A stretch of DNA of 64,000 nucleotides from JAICYJ01 sp963766445. GTDB taxonomy: Bacteria > Actinomycetota > Thermoleophilia > Gaiellales > JAICJC01. The position numbers and the translations under genes were made by a program. Location: contig CAVXZW010000015.1 of assembly GCA_963766445.1 (NCBI GenBank), forward strand, positions 235,159 through 299,158. The letters are read 5' to 3'. Under the pieces are notes generated by a model. The model saw only the letters and a program-made list of their open reading frames with translations, did no database searches and had not been told where the DNA came from. Positions 9,070-18,875 of this stretch are shown in pieces; position 1 is the stretch's first letter, and the number at the start of each line of letters is the position of its first letter.

Positions 9070-12000
9070 GTGGCCAACGTCTCCACCGATCGCTCGTCGA
9101 AGCTGCGGCCATTCCTGCCGCGCCTGACCATTCGCTGGATCAGCGAGGAGCCGGACGTGCGGGTGCGGGCGCTCGAGGGGACGGTCGTGTTCGTCGACAT
9201 CTCCGGCTTCACCAAGATGTCGGAGCGGCTGGCCCGGCTGGGCCGTGTCGGCGCCGAGGAGGTGACCGACGTCGTCGGCTTCGTGTTCCGGCAGCTGCTG
9301 GGAACGGCCTACGCCAACGGCGGCGGCCTGATCAAGTTCGGCGGGGACGCCCTGCTGCTGTTCTTCTCCGGTGAGCACCACGCGTCGGACGGCGTCGCCG
9401 CCGCGATCGGCATGCGGCGCACGCTCAGCGAGATGGGTGCGATCGACACCTCGGCCGGCAAGGTTCGCCTGCGCATGTCGGTCGGCGTCCACTCCGGCGA
9501 GTTCCACTTCTTCCTGGTCGGCGAGCGCCACCGGGAACTGCTGCTGACCGGCCCCGGAGCGAGCACCGTGGTCGCCATGGAGGGCACGGCCGACGCGGGT
9601 GAAATCGTCGTCAGCCTTGACACCGCGGCACAGGTGCCGCCCGAGCTGCTCTCCCAGCGGAAGGGCGATGGCATCCGGCTGCGGCGCCACCTGCGGCCGG
9701 ACGAGGCCAGGAACTACGAGCCCGATCCACAGCACGTGCCGCCGTCGGTGGATCTGGCGGAGTGCATCCCGGTCTCCCTGCGCGAGCTGCTGCTGACCGG
9801 GCACGGCGACCCGGAGCACCGTCGCGTCACCATCGGCTTCATCCATTACGACGGCCTCGACGAGATGCTCGCCGCCCGCCCGGCCGAGGAGGTGGCCGAC
9901 GCGCTGGAGGCGTTGGTGTCAGCTGCCCAGGCTGCCTGCGAGGCGCACGGCGTCACCTTCCTGGGCACCGATGTCGACCGTGACGGCGGCAAGCTGATCC
10001 TGGTGGCCGGCGCCCCCACCGCCAGCCCGGACGACGAGGCTCGTATGCTGGCGGCGCTGCGCGAGCTGCAGGCCGCCGAGCTGCGCATCCCGATCCGGGT
10101 CGGCGTCAACACCGGCCCGGTGTTCGCGGGCGATATCGGTCCGTCCTACCGGCGCACCTACACGGTCATGGGCGACGCCGTCAACCTGGCCGCCCGCGTG
10201 ATGGGCAAGGCCGAGCCCGGCCAGATCCTGGCCTCGCAGAGCGTGCTGGACGCCTGCTCGGTGACCTTCGAGACGACCGAGCTCGACCCGTTCATGGTCA
10301 AGGGCAAGACGCTGCCGGTCTACGCATCGGTGATCGGCCGGCCGCTGGGGGCGAAGTCGACCGCGGACGAGCGCGAGCTGCCCATGGTGGGACGCGATTT
10401 CGAGACCGGGATCCTGCAGCGCGCCGTCCGCGCCGCGCTGGAGGGAGAGGGGTCGATTGTCGAGATCGTCGGCCCGCCCGGGATCGGAAAGACACGGATG
10501 CTGGCCGCGATGCGGGACGTGGCCGGCGAGATGCGGCTGCTGTCGGCCAGCTGCGACCTGTACAGCGCGTCGACTCCCTACGCGGCGCTGCGACCGCTGC
10601 TGCTGCAAGCGCTCGAGGTGGAACCGGACGCAGCGCGCGAGGTGACCGTGTCGCGGCTGATGCACGTGGTGTGGAACAGCGCCCCGGAGCTGTCCACGTG
10701 GCTGCCGTTGCTGGGTGTTCCGCTCGACCTGGACATGCCGACGAACCCGGACGTCGAACAGCTCGGCCAGGAGTTCCGCCGGGCGAAGCTGAACGAGGTC
10801 GTGACGAAGCTCTTGAGCAACATCCTCAGCGGCCCGACGCTGATCGCCATCGAGGACGCGCACTGGATGGACGAGGCGTCTGGCGACCTGCTGCTCCAGC
10901 TCTGCCGCGAGGTGACGGGGCGGGCCTGGCTGATCGGCGTCACCCGGCGCAACGAGGCCTCGGGGTTTGCAGCGCCCGCCGGCGCCGCCACAGTGTCGCT
11001 GCCTCTCGACACGCTCGCCGAGGAGAAGGTGGTCGAGCTGCTGATCGCTGCAACCGAGGATTCGCCACTTCGCCCGCACGAGATGTCGATCCTCGCTCGC
11101 CGATCGGGCGGCAACCCGCTGTTCCTGCAGGAGCTGCTGAGCGCGACGCGTGTCGCGGGAACCACCGAGGGGCTGCCGGACACGGTGGAGGCGATGGTGA
11201 CGGCGCAGATCGACCAGCTGGCGTCGGACGACCGCCGCCTGCTGCGCGTGGCGTCGGTGCTGGGGCTGCGATTCCGTTCCGGCCTCGCGGAGGAGCTGCT
11301 GGACGAGCCGGTCACCGGTCCGTCGGCGTGGCGTCGGCTGAGCGAATTCGTGACGCAGGATGGCGCCGGGTTCTACCGCTTCCGCCACGCGTTGATGCGC
11401 GACGCCGCGTACGAGGGGCTGGCGTACCGCCGGCGGCGAGATCTGCACTTCCGCGCTGGCGAGACGATCGAGCGGGAGCGAGCGACCGACGACGCCGACC
11501 TCGACCTCCTGGCGCTGCACTTCTTCTACGGCGGCGTCCACGACAAGGCGTGGCTGTACTCCCAGCGCGCGGGCGAGGCAGCCGAGGCGAAGTTCGCGAT
11601 CGTGGAGGCGGCGGAGCATCTGGAGCGAGCGCTCCAAAGCAGGCGTCAGGTTCCCGGCGTCGATGCGACAACCTCTGCCGCGCTCTACGAGAAGCTCGGC
11701 GACCTCCGTGAGCGGATCGGCCAGTACCCCCAGGCCGCGAGCGCGTACACGACAGCGCGCAGGCTCCTGCAATCCGACACGGAATCGCTCGGCCGCCTGT
11801 TCTACAAGCACGCCACCGTGGCGGAGCGGGCGGGGAACTACGCCCAGGCGCTGCGATGGTTGAGGCGAGGGATGGATCAGCTGGAATCCACAGCCGGAGG
11901 CTCGGACGCGCAGCAGTATGCGCGGCTGATGGCGTTCTACGGCCTCATCCGCCATGTGCAGGGGCGCCGGCTCGATGCCGAGCGATGGCTGCGACGCGCA

Positions 12001-12909
12001 ATCGAGGCGGCCCAGCAATCGAACGCGCTCGAGGCGCTGGCGCACGCGTACTTCTCGCTGGACTGGGTGCTGGTCGAGGTGGGCCGCAGCGATGAGGCCG
12101 TGTACTCACAACGAGCGCTGGACATCTATGACGAGCTCGGCATCATCGGCACGCCGGCCACGATCTACAACAACCTGGGGATGTTCGCGTGGCTTGAGGG
12201 CCGCTGGGACGAGGCGGTCGAGCTGTACGAACGCGGCCGCGACCTGCACCGCCGGATCGGCGCCGAGGTGGACGCCGCGGTGCAGATTCACAACATCGCC
12301 GAGGTGCTGAGCGACCAGGGCCACCTGGACGAGGCGCGCTCGCTGTTCGAGGAATCGCTCAGGGTATGGCGCGCCGCCGACTACCGGGTCGGGGTCGCAT
12401 ACGCCACCAGCAGCCTCGGTCGCGTCGCCAGCCGTGGCGGCGACTTCCCGCGCGCCGACGAGCTGTACGCGGCCGCCCGCGAGCAGTTTCATCGCGGCGC
12501 CGGTGAGGCCGAGCTGGTCGACACGGACGCCCGGATCGCCGAGGCGCTGGTGTTGCAAGGCCGCTGCGAAGACGCGGTCGAGCTCGCCTCCGCCTGCCTG
12601 CAACGGACGGCCGTGGGCGGCGGCGCAAGCCAGGACCCGCTGCTGCACAGGGTGCGGGGCTACGCCCACTTCCAGTGGGGCGACGGCGATAGTGCGCTGG
12701 CAGATTTCGAGGAGAGCCTGCGCCGGGCGCGTGAGCGCCACGCTCGCTATGAGGTCGCGCTCACGCTGGATGCGATCGCACGGGCAGCCGAACGTCGCGG
12801 AGACCGCGATCTGGCGTCACGCCGGGAAGCGGATGAGCTGTTTGCCTCGCTCGGTGTGGTGTTCGTACCCACCGTCCCGCTCGACCGCGGCCGGTCGGCC
12901 GTCGCCTGA
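9070..12909 (+). CDS. Adenylate/guanylate cyclase with tandem cyclase domains, AAA-type ATPase and TPR repeats
   Basis: Large signalling protein of 1279 residues. The first class III cyclase domain (about 35-215) has metal-binding Asp43 (VVFVDISGF) and Asp93 (KFGGDA) but lacks the transition-state Asn/Arg pair. The second (about 250-425) has lost both metal aspartates (FIHYDG, DGGKLIL) but keeps Asn372 and Arg376 in VMGDAVNLAARVMG. They therefore look like complementary halves of one active site. An NTPase domain follows with Walker A GPPGIGKT (about 468-475) and Walker B LIAIEDAHW, then TPR-like repeats to the end. Overall it resembles mammalian soluble adenylyl cyclase. Start GTG at 9070, with TACACT at 9030-9035 as a possible -10. 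Confidence 0.92.
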   Translation: MANVSTDRSSKLRPFLPRLTIRWISEEPDVRVRALEGTVVFVDISGFTKMSERLARLGRVGAEEVTDVVGFVFRQLLGTAYANGGGLIKFGGDALLLFFSGEHHASDGVAAAIGMRRTLSEMGAIDTSAGKVRLRMSVGVHSGEFHFFLVGERHRELLLTGPGASTVVAMEGTADAGEIVVSLDTAAQVPPELLSQRKGDGIRLRRHLRPDEARNYEPDPQHVPPSVDLAECIPVSLRELLLTGHGDPEHRRVTIGFIHYDGLDEMLAARPAEEVADALEALVSAAQAACEAHGVTFLGTDVDRDGGKLILVAGAPTASPDDEARMLAALRELQAAELRIPIRVGVNTGPVFAGDIGPSYRRTYTVMGDAVNLAARVMGKAEPGQILASQSVLDACSVTFETTELDPFMVKGKTLPVYASVIGRPLGAKSTADERELPMVGRDFETGILQRAVRAALEGEGSIVEIVGPPGIGKTRMLAAMRDVAGEMRLLSASCDLYSASTPYAALRPLLLQALEVEPDAAREVTVSRLMHVVWNSAPELSTWLPLLGVPLDLDMPTNPDVEQLGQEFRRAKLNEVVTKLLSNILSGPTLIAIEDAHWMDEASGDLLLQLCREVTGRAWLIGVTRRNEASGFAAPAGAATVSLPLDTLAEEKVVELLIAATEDSPLRPHEMSILARRSGGNPLFLQELLSATRVAGTTEGLPDTVEAMVTAQIDQLASDDRRLLRVASVLGLRFRSGLAEELLDEPVTGPSAWRRLSEFVTQDGAGFYRFRHALMRDAAYEGLAYRRRRDLHFRAGETIERERATDDADLDLLALHFFYGGVHDKAWLYSQRAGEAAEAKFAIVEAAEHLERALQSRRQVPGVDATTSAALYEKLGDLRERIGQYPQAASAYTTARRLLQSDTESLGRLFYKHATVAERAGNYAQALRWLRRGMDQLESTAGGSDAQQYARLMAFYGLIRHVQGRRLDAERWLRRAIEAAQQSNALEALAHAYFSLDWVLVEVGRSDEAVYSQRALDIYDELGIIGTPATIYNNLGMFAWLEGRWDEAVELYERGRDLHRRIGAEVDAAVQIHNIAEVLSDQGHLDEARSLFEESLRVWRAADYRVGVAYATSSLGRVASRGGDFPRADELYAAAREQFHRGAGEAELVDTDARIAEALVLQGRCEDAVELASACLQRTAVGGGASQDPLLHRVRGYAHFQWGDGDSALADFEESLRRARERHARYEVALTLDAIARAAERRGDRDLASRREADELFASLGVVFVPTVPLDRGRSAVA

Positions 12910-12915
12910 CGATCC

Positions 12916-14841
12916 CTACTTGCGCATACCCAGAGCGTCGCTGTCCGAGGTCAGATTGATGACCAGCTGGACATCGCCCTTCTGGTTCGGTCGACCGGGA
13001 AGCCCGGTCAGCACCGAGAAGCTGCTGATGCAGGCGCTTCCGGCCGAGTCGGTATAGCCGTTGAACTCCGGCAGCCCGCCGGTGTTCGGCTTGGGCCTTG
13101 CGAACAGCGACGTTCCCCGCGCCACCCGCCGACACCGAATCGGCGCAGAAGTGGATGCTTCCGGGAACGTTCAGCCCGGTCGACGGAAGGGACGGGGAGT
13201 TCAGCAGCGTGAACGACATCTCGTAGTAGACCGGAAGGTTGTTCGGGAAGCAGTTGATCGCGGTGGAGTTGGTCGAGCAGATCGGGTTGATCGGCCAGCC
13301 GGCCGGGATCGTGCTGGAATCCCAGGTGATTACCTCGACCAGTGGGTGCGTGGGGTCGTTGTAGCCGTCCAGCGATCCGGTGATCTGGGCGCCGGTGTTC
13401 GGGGCGCACGCGGTTCCCCCGCAGAAGTCGCTCGGCACCTGCACGATCGGGCCGCCGGCAGCGCCGAACACGCCGCCGACTCCGTTCGGGATCTGGTACT
13501 GGACACATGTCTGGCTGCGTCGAGGTGGCGGTCGTGCAGGTCGAGAACACCGTGGTCGTCGAGTTGGACGACGATCCTCGACGCCGTGTTGGTCGACGGC
13601 GTCGCCGGCAACCTGGCTGGCGTCGCTGTAGCCGACGTCGTTCTGGGCCTGCACGGCGAACGTGTAGCTGGTGTCATTCGTGCAGCGGCGTTGACGTTGA
13701 ACCGGTAGCAGTCGGTGCTGATGCCGTTGGGGCACAGCACCTGCGGACTGTTGACCGGCGACGGAGATCGGCGAGCCACCGTTGACGGTGACCGGTACTG
13801 GTACGCAGCACGGACGTGCCACTGTCGTTGGCGGGCTGCTCCCAGGTGCAGGATCACGTTGCCGTTGCCGGGCACGGCCTGCAGGTTCTGCACCGGCGAG
13901 CGGCACGGTGTCGATCTGACGTCAGGCGCAGCGGTGGCGCCATTGCTCGACGGGTTCGAGCTGTGTCGCGGGGACCGGTGGTGGGAGCGGGAAGCGACAG
14001 CAGGAACGGCTGGGAAAGCGTCAGCGGACCGCCACGGTCGCACGCGAGCGCGTGTGCGCGAACGACGATACGTCGTGGGGGACGGCCCCGGCGCGAGCTG
14101 TCCGACTTCGGCTCCGACCGCGGGGTCCAAGGGGGTGAACTGGGTGTTCTGCGTGCAGTTGACGTTGCCGGCCACCTTGCACCACTCCGCGCTGCCCAGC
14201 AACGGGCTCAGCGCGGGTTGAATCTTGAGGGTGGTGTGGCGGCCGTCGGACGGCCCGTCGTTGTGCAATGCCACGGAGAACGTCAGCCGTGTTCTGCGAG
14301 GGGGTCAGTTGCCGTAGATGGTCGACGGCGACGTGGTCGCCGAATCGAGCACGAGATCTGCCACCGGCGTCAGGGTGTCGACGTCGGTCGAGGTGTTGTT
14401 GCTGGGCGTTGGATCGGTCGAGCCCCTCGGCACCGCCGCGTGTGGCCGTGTCTGCGAGCGACGGGAATGCGGAGGCGGCGATGGTGCCGGTCGCGGTGAA
14501 CACGGCGGACGTGCCGCCGTTCAGGTCCACCGTGGTGTTGATGTTTCCGGTGCCCGAGGCCAGGGCGCAGGCTCCGCCCGCGCCCGGCACGCATCCCCAC
14601 TGGACGCCGGTGATCGTGCTCGGGAACGCATCCGCCACCGCGATCTTCTTGAGGTTGCCCGTCCCCGGATTGGTGACCGTGATCGTGTAGGTCACCGCCG
14701 TGCCCGGGACTTCCGTTGCCGAGCCGTCGGTTACGGTGATGCTGACGTCAGCCGGACGCCCAGCGCGGATGAGCCACCCATGAGAGCGACCATTGCTATC
14801 GCCAATGTCGCGGCGAAGCCTTTCAGGTACACCGATCTCAT
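12916..14841 (-). pseudogene. Secreted DUF11/fibronectin-III surface protein gene with many frameshifts
   Basis: Minus-strand gene broken across all three frames. It starts at ATG 14841 with a signal peptide (MRSVYLKGFAATLAIAMVAL). A DUF11-type repeat follows (TYTITVTNPGTGNLKKIAVADAF), then a second DUF11-like unit (ALHNDGPSD, EWCKVAGNVNCTQ), a fibronectin-III-like segment (NLQAVPGNGNVILHL, SYTFAVQAQNDVGYSDAS) and a C-terminal domain ending LTSDSDALGMRK. I count at least six frame changes, near 14745, 14430, 14280, 13900, 13650 and 13110. Residue-level similarity is kept in every fragment and nonsense substitutions are not obvious, which favours uncorrected sequencing indels over old pseudogene decay. 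It converges on the cyclase gene. Confidence 0.72.
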
Positions 14842-14935
14842 GGGTTGGCCTCTCAGTCGCGGAGTTGGAGCCTCGACGCCTTCAAGCATCTCGCAGACCT
14901 GACATGTTGTCAAACGGGCACGGGTGAAGAACTGG

Positions 14936-16072
14936 TTACGCCGCTTCCGGCGCCTTGCGCTGCTCGATCGGCTGGTAGGGCCGAAGCGCCGGGCCGACGT
15001 ACTCCGAGCTGGGCCGGATCAGGCGGTTGTCGCCGTGCTGCTCGATCACGTGCGCGGCCCAGCCCACCACCCGGCTCATCGCGAAGATGGGCGTGAACAG
15101 CCCGGTCTCGATGCCGAGGTAGTGGTAGGTGGAGGCGGAGTAGAAGTCCACGTTCGGGTACAGGCCCTTCTCCTCCATCACGGCCTTCTCGATGTGCTCG
15201 CTGATCGCGAACCAGTGCGGCTCATCCGAGCGCTCGGCCAGCGACCGGGAGTAGCGCTTGAGGATCACGGCGCGCGGGTCGTAGGTCTTGTAGACGCGGT
15301 GGCCGAAGCCCATGATCCGCTCCTTGCGATCCAGGCGCCCGCGGATCTCCTGCTCGATGTTCTCGTCGCTGCCGATGTCCATCAGCAGGTGCATCACCTG
15401 CTCGTTGGCGCCGCCGTGCAGCGGGCCCTTGAGCGCGCCGATGGCGCCGGTGATGGCCGAGTGCATGTCCGACAGCGTCGAGGCGATCACCCGCGCCGTG
15501 AACGTGGAGGCGTTCATCTCGTGGTCGGCGTGCAGGATCAGCGCCACGTCGAAGGTGCGGGCCGCCTGCTGGTCGGGCTGCTCGCCCGAGAGCATGTACA
15601 GGAAGTTCGCGGCGTGGCCGAGACCCGGATCGGGCTCGACCGGATCCAGCCCGCGGCGGCGGCGGTCGTAGCGTGCCACCATCGTCGGCATCTTCGCGAT
15701 CAGCCGGGTGGCTTTCCGGAAGTTCGCCTCCTCGGCGTTCGAGTCCTTGTCCGGGTCGTCGAACGAGTCGGCCGACACGGCGGTGCGCAGCATCTCCATG
15801 GGGGCTGCGTGGCTCGCAAGCATGTCGATCACGGCTGCGGTCTCATCCGACAGCGGACTGGCCGCGGCCAGGTCGGACGTGAACGCCTCCAGCTCGTCGC
15901 GGCGGGGCAGGCGGCCGCGCAGGATCAGGAAGCACGTCTCCTCGTAGCTCGAGTGCTCGGCGAGGTCGCCGACGTCGTACCCGCCGTAGATGAGAACGCC
16001 CTTCTGGCCGTCGATCGAGCAGAGACGGCTGCGCGCGACGACGATCCCCTCGAGTCCACCCTTGTCCGCCAT
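14936..16072 (-). CDS. gltA: Citrate synthase
   Basis: Condenses oxaloacetate and acetyl-CoA to citrate, the first TCA step. The 378-residue product carries the catalytic His motifs GPLHGGANEQV and GFGHRVYKTYDPRA and the catalytic Asp in VDFYSASTYHYLG. This is the short Gram-positive/archaeal type. A 2-methylcitrate synthase role cannot be excluded, but neighbouring mdh and sucCD favour the TCA function. ATG at 16072 is preferred over TTG at 16087 because AAGG sits 6 nt before it. It diverges from mdh across 114 bp. Confidence 0.93.
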   Translation of the reverse strand: MADKGGLEGIVVARSRLCSIDGQKGVLIYGGYDVGDLAEHSSYEETCFLILRGRLPRRDELEAFTSDLAAASPLSDETAAVIDMLASHAAPMEMLRTAVSADSFDDPDKDSNAEEANFRKATRLIAKMPTMVARYDRRRRGLDPVEPDPGLGHAANFLYMLSGEQPDQQAARTFDVALILHADHEMNASTFTARVIASTLSDMHSAITGAIGALKGPLHGGANEQVMHLLMDIGSDENIEQEIRGRLDRKERIMGFGHRVYKTYDPRAVILKRYSRSLAERSDEPHWFAISEHIEKAVMEEKGLYPNVDFYSASTYHYLGIETGLFTPIFAMSRVVGWAAHVIEQHGDNRLIRPSSEYVGPALRPYQPIEQRKAPEAA

Positions 16073-16186
16073 CACGCGCCTTTCCAATCGCTTCGACTTC
16101 GACCGGATGGTAGCCGTTCGTGCGAAGATGCCTGCCGCAATTTGAACCGCCGAGCAACCGTCTTTACCCCGGGGGGAACCACCACT

Positions 16187-17116
16187 ATGAGTCGTCTCAA
16201 GATCACGGTCGTCGGTGCCGGTAACGTCGGCGCGACCACCGCCCAGCGACTGGCCGAGCGGGACTATGCCGACGTCGTTTTGGTCGACATCGTCGAAGGG
16301 CTGCCGCAGGGCAAGGCGCTCGACCTGAACGAGACCGGCCCGGTGCTCGGGTACGAGCCGAACGTGGTCGGCACCAACGGGTACGAGGAGACGGCCGGGT
16401 CGGACGTCTGCGTGATCACGTCCGGGATCGCGCGCAAGCCGGGCATGAGCCGGGATGACCTGCTCACGACCAACCAGAAGATCGTCGCGGACGTCACCCA
16501 GAACCTGGTGTCACGCTCGCCCGACACGATCCTGATCGTGGTCACCAACCCGCTCGACGCCATGTGCCAGGTGGCATTCGCCGAGGCCAAGCTGCCCCGC
16601 GAGCGGGTGATCGGGATGGCGGGCGTGCTCGACTCGGCCCGCTTCCGCACCTTCCTGGCCTGGGAGCTGGGCGTGTCGGTGCGGGACGTCACCGGCTTCG
16701 TGCTGGGCGGCCACGGCGACCAGATGGTGCCCGTCACGTCGTACACCAACGTGGCCGGGATCCCGATCACCGACCTGATCGGGCAGGAGCGGCTGGCCGA
16801 GATCGTGCAGCGCACCCGCGACGGCGGCGCCGAGGTCGTGAAGCTGCTGAAGTCGGGATCGGCCTACTACGCGCCGTCCGCGTCGGTGGTCGAGATGGTC
16901 GACTCGATCGTGCACGACCAGAAGCGGGTGCTCCCCTGCGCCGCCTACCTGACCGGCGAGTTCGGGCTGAACGGCATCTTCATGGGCGTCCCCTGCCGGC
17001 TGGGCGCAGGCGGGCTGGAGGAGATCATCAAGCTGAACCTGACCGACGACGAGCAGGCGCAGCTGAACCGGTCGGCCGAGGCCGTGCGGGAGCTGGTCGG
17101 CGTCATGGGCCTGTAG
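16187..17116 (+). CDS. mdh: Malate dehydrogenase (LDH-like type)
   Basis: NAD-dependent oxidation of malate to oxaloacetate. The 309-residue protein has the N-terminal Rossmann motif VVGAGNVGATTA, the substrate-loop segment ARKPGMSRDDLL, the catalytic Asp region MAGVLDSARFRTF and the catalytic His motif GGHGDQMVP. The Arg at the specificity position in the mobile loop supports malate over lactate. A G-rich Shine-Dalgarno (GGGGGGAA) precedes the ATG. Its 3' end overlaps the convergent ureohydrolase gene by 14 bp. Confidence 0.94.
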   Translation: MSRLKITVVGAGNVGATTAQRLAERDYADVVLVDIVEGLPQGKALDLNETGPVLGYEPNVVGTNGYEETAGSDVCVITSGIARKPGMSRDDLLTTNQKIVADVTQNLVSRSPDTILIVVTNPLDAMCQVAFAEAKLPRERVIGMAGVLDSARFRTFLAWELGVSVRDVTGFVLGGHGDQMVPVTSYTNVAGIPITDLIGQERLAEIVQRTRDGGAEVVKLLKSGSAYYAPSASVVEMVDSIVHDQKRVLPCAAYLTGEFGLNGIFMGVPCRLGAGGLEEIIKLNLTDDEQAQLNRSAEAVRELVGVMGL

Positions 17117-18064
17117 CAGCCGCGCCGCGGCGCCCCACGGCCAGCAGCGACAGCATCTCGAAGCAGGCGCTGGCCGCCACCCAGGCGGTGATGTTGGCCG
17201 GCTGGTCGTAGACCGGCGCCACCTCGACGCAGTCGAAGCCGCGGAAGTCGATCCCGTGCAGCGCACGCAGGTAGGCCAGCGCCTGGCCGCTCGAAGGGCC
17301 GCCCACCTCGGGCGTGCCGGTCGCCGGCGCGAACGCCGGATCGACGAAGTCGATGTCGAACGACAGGAACGCCGGGCGGTCACCGACCCGCGCCCGCACC
17401 CGGTCGCCGTACGCCTCCGGGGTCAGCTGCTCGAGCTCGTCCCAGTAGATGGCGTCGTACCCGAGCCGGCGCGGCTCCTCGATGTCGCTCTCTCCGTAGA
17501 GCGTCCCGCGCATCCCCGCCTGCACCGATGCCGAGGCGTCGACCAGCCCCTCCTCGACGGCGCGCTTGAACACGGTGCCGTGGAAGTAGCGAGCGCCGTA
17601 GTACGACTCCCAGATGTCCGCGTGGGCATCCAGGTGCACCAGCGCAAGCTGACCGTGCACCGCGGCCGCCGCCCGCAGCTCGGCCAGCACCATCGAGTGG
17701 TCGCCGCCGAGGCAGAGCGGCACCACACCGGCGCGGTGCACCGGCTCCAGGTGCTCCTGGATCAGGCCGAGCGTGCGCTCGTGATAGCCGGGCACCGTCG
17801 GCAGGTCGCCGTGGTCGATCATCGAGAGGTGCTCGGTCACGTCCACCCGCAGGCGCTGGTTGTACGGGCGCAGCAGCGCCGACGCGCTGCGGATCGCCTC
17901 CGGCCCGAACCGCGCGCCCGACTTGAACGACACCGCGTCGTCGGTCGGCACCCCGATGATGGCGACGTCCACGTCGTCCAGCGTCTCCACAAGGGCAGGC
18001 GCATGAAGGTGCGGACACCGGTGAAGCGAGGGGTCTTCGAGGAGTCGGCGGGGCCGTAGCGCAT
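17103..18064 (-). CDS. Ureohydrolase (agmatinase/formimidoylglutamase family), apparent frameshift near 17997
   Basis: Binuclear manganese hydrolase of the arginase/agmatinase superfamily. Metal ligands are visible in LCLGGDHSM, HLDAHADIW and SFDIDFVDPAFAP. The N-terminus reads MRYGPADSSKTPRFTGVRTF from ATG 18064 in one frame, and the rest (VETLDDVDVAIIGVPTDDA onward) is in the next. A single missing base in the CGCCTGCCCTTG stretch at about 17997 explains it. About 320 residues when repaired, normal for the family. Exact substrate (agmatine, guanidinobutyrate, formimidoylglutamate) is uncertain. It diverges from the SDR gene with only 20 bp between starts. Confidence 0.87.
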
Positions 18065-18084
18065 GGCCCGTTATCGTACCGGCC

Positions 18085-18846
18085 ATGGATCTCGGTCTGG
18101 AAGGAACGGCGGCCGTCGTAGGCGGGGCATCGTCGGGGATGGGCCTGGCGATCGCCGGAGCGCTCGCGGCCGAGGGCTGCGCCGTGACGATGCTGGCGCG
18201 CACCCCGGAGAAGCTCGAGCAGGCGGCCGCGGGAATCCCGGGAGCCATCGCGGTGCCCGGGGACGTCCGTGACCAGGGCGCTCTCGAGCAGGCCGTGGGC
18301 CGCACGGTGGAGGAGCGCGGCCGGCTCGACATCATCGTCAACAACGCCGGCGGCCCGGCACCGGGGACGTTCGAGTCGACCCCGGCCGAGGCCTGGGCCG
18401 AGGCCTTCGAGCTGTCGCTGAACTCGGCCGTGCGCCTGACGCGGCTGGCGCTGCCCCACCTCAAGCAGAGCGGCCGCGGCCGCATCATCAACATCACCTC
18501 GTGGTCGGTGCGCGAGCCGATCCCCAACCTGATGCTGTCCAACGCGATCCGCCCGGGCGTCGTCGGGTGGGCGAAGACGCTGGCGCAGGAGGTCGGCCGG
18601 GAGGGCATCACGGTGAACACGATCGCCCCCGGGAAGATCGACACGCCGCGGGTGCGAGAGCTGTGGAGCCACCACCCCGACCCCGAGGCCGCCGCCAGGC
18701 GCGACATCGAGGCGATCCCGGTGGGCCGGCTGGCCGCCCCCGCGGAGGTGGGCGCGCTGGTCGCCTACCTCTGCTCACAGCACGCGGGGTACATCACCGG
18801 AGCGGTGCTGCCGATCGACGGTGGCGCGCTGCGGGGAATCTGGTAG
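18085..18846 (+). CDS. SDR-family oxidoreductase with non-canonical catalytic residues
   Basis: NAD(P)-dependent short-chain dehydrogenase-like protein of 253 residues. The cofactor-binding loop GGASSGMG (about 13-20) and the structural NNAGG motif are present, as is the Ser of NITSWS. The usual Tyr-x-x-x-Lys is replaced by an SNAIR segment (LMLSNAIRPGVVGWAKTLA), so the canonical Tyr and Lys are both missing. It may use altered chemistry or be a divergent reductase subgroup; substrate unknown. TATCGT at 18072-18077 ends 7 nt before the ATG, suggesting a leaderless mRNA. Confidence 0.88.
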   Translation: MDLGLEGTAAVVGGASSGMGLAIAGALAAEGCAVTMLARTPEKLEQAAAGIPGAIAVPGDVRDQGALEQAVGRTVEERGRLDIIVNNAGGPAPGTFESTPAEAWAEAFELSLNSAVRLTRLALPHLKQSGRGRIINITSWSVREPIPNLMLSNAIRPGVVGWAKTLAQEVGREGITVNTIAPGKIDTPRVRELWSHHPDPEAAARRDIEAIPVGRLAAPAEVGALVAYLCSQHAGYITGAVLPIDGGALRGIW

Positions 18847-18875
18847 CAATCTGCGCTACCTACAAATTGGGATCC

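Noticed and set aside
9919..12045. 708-residue minus-strand ORF inside the cyclase gene
   Set aside because: Shadow frame: no domain motif, composition of an antisense frame, and the plus-strand cyclase explains the region.
17103..18707. 534-residue version of the ureohydrolase extending to 18707
   Set aside because: Extension lies antisense to the SDR gene and has no domain; the family is about 320 residues and a good ATG is at 18064 after repairing one indel.
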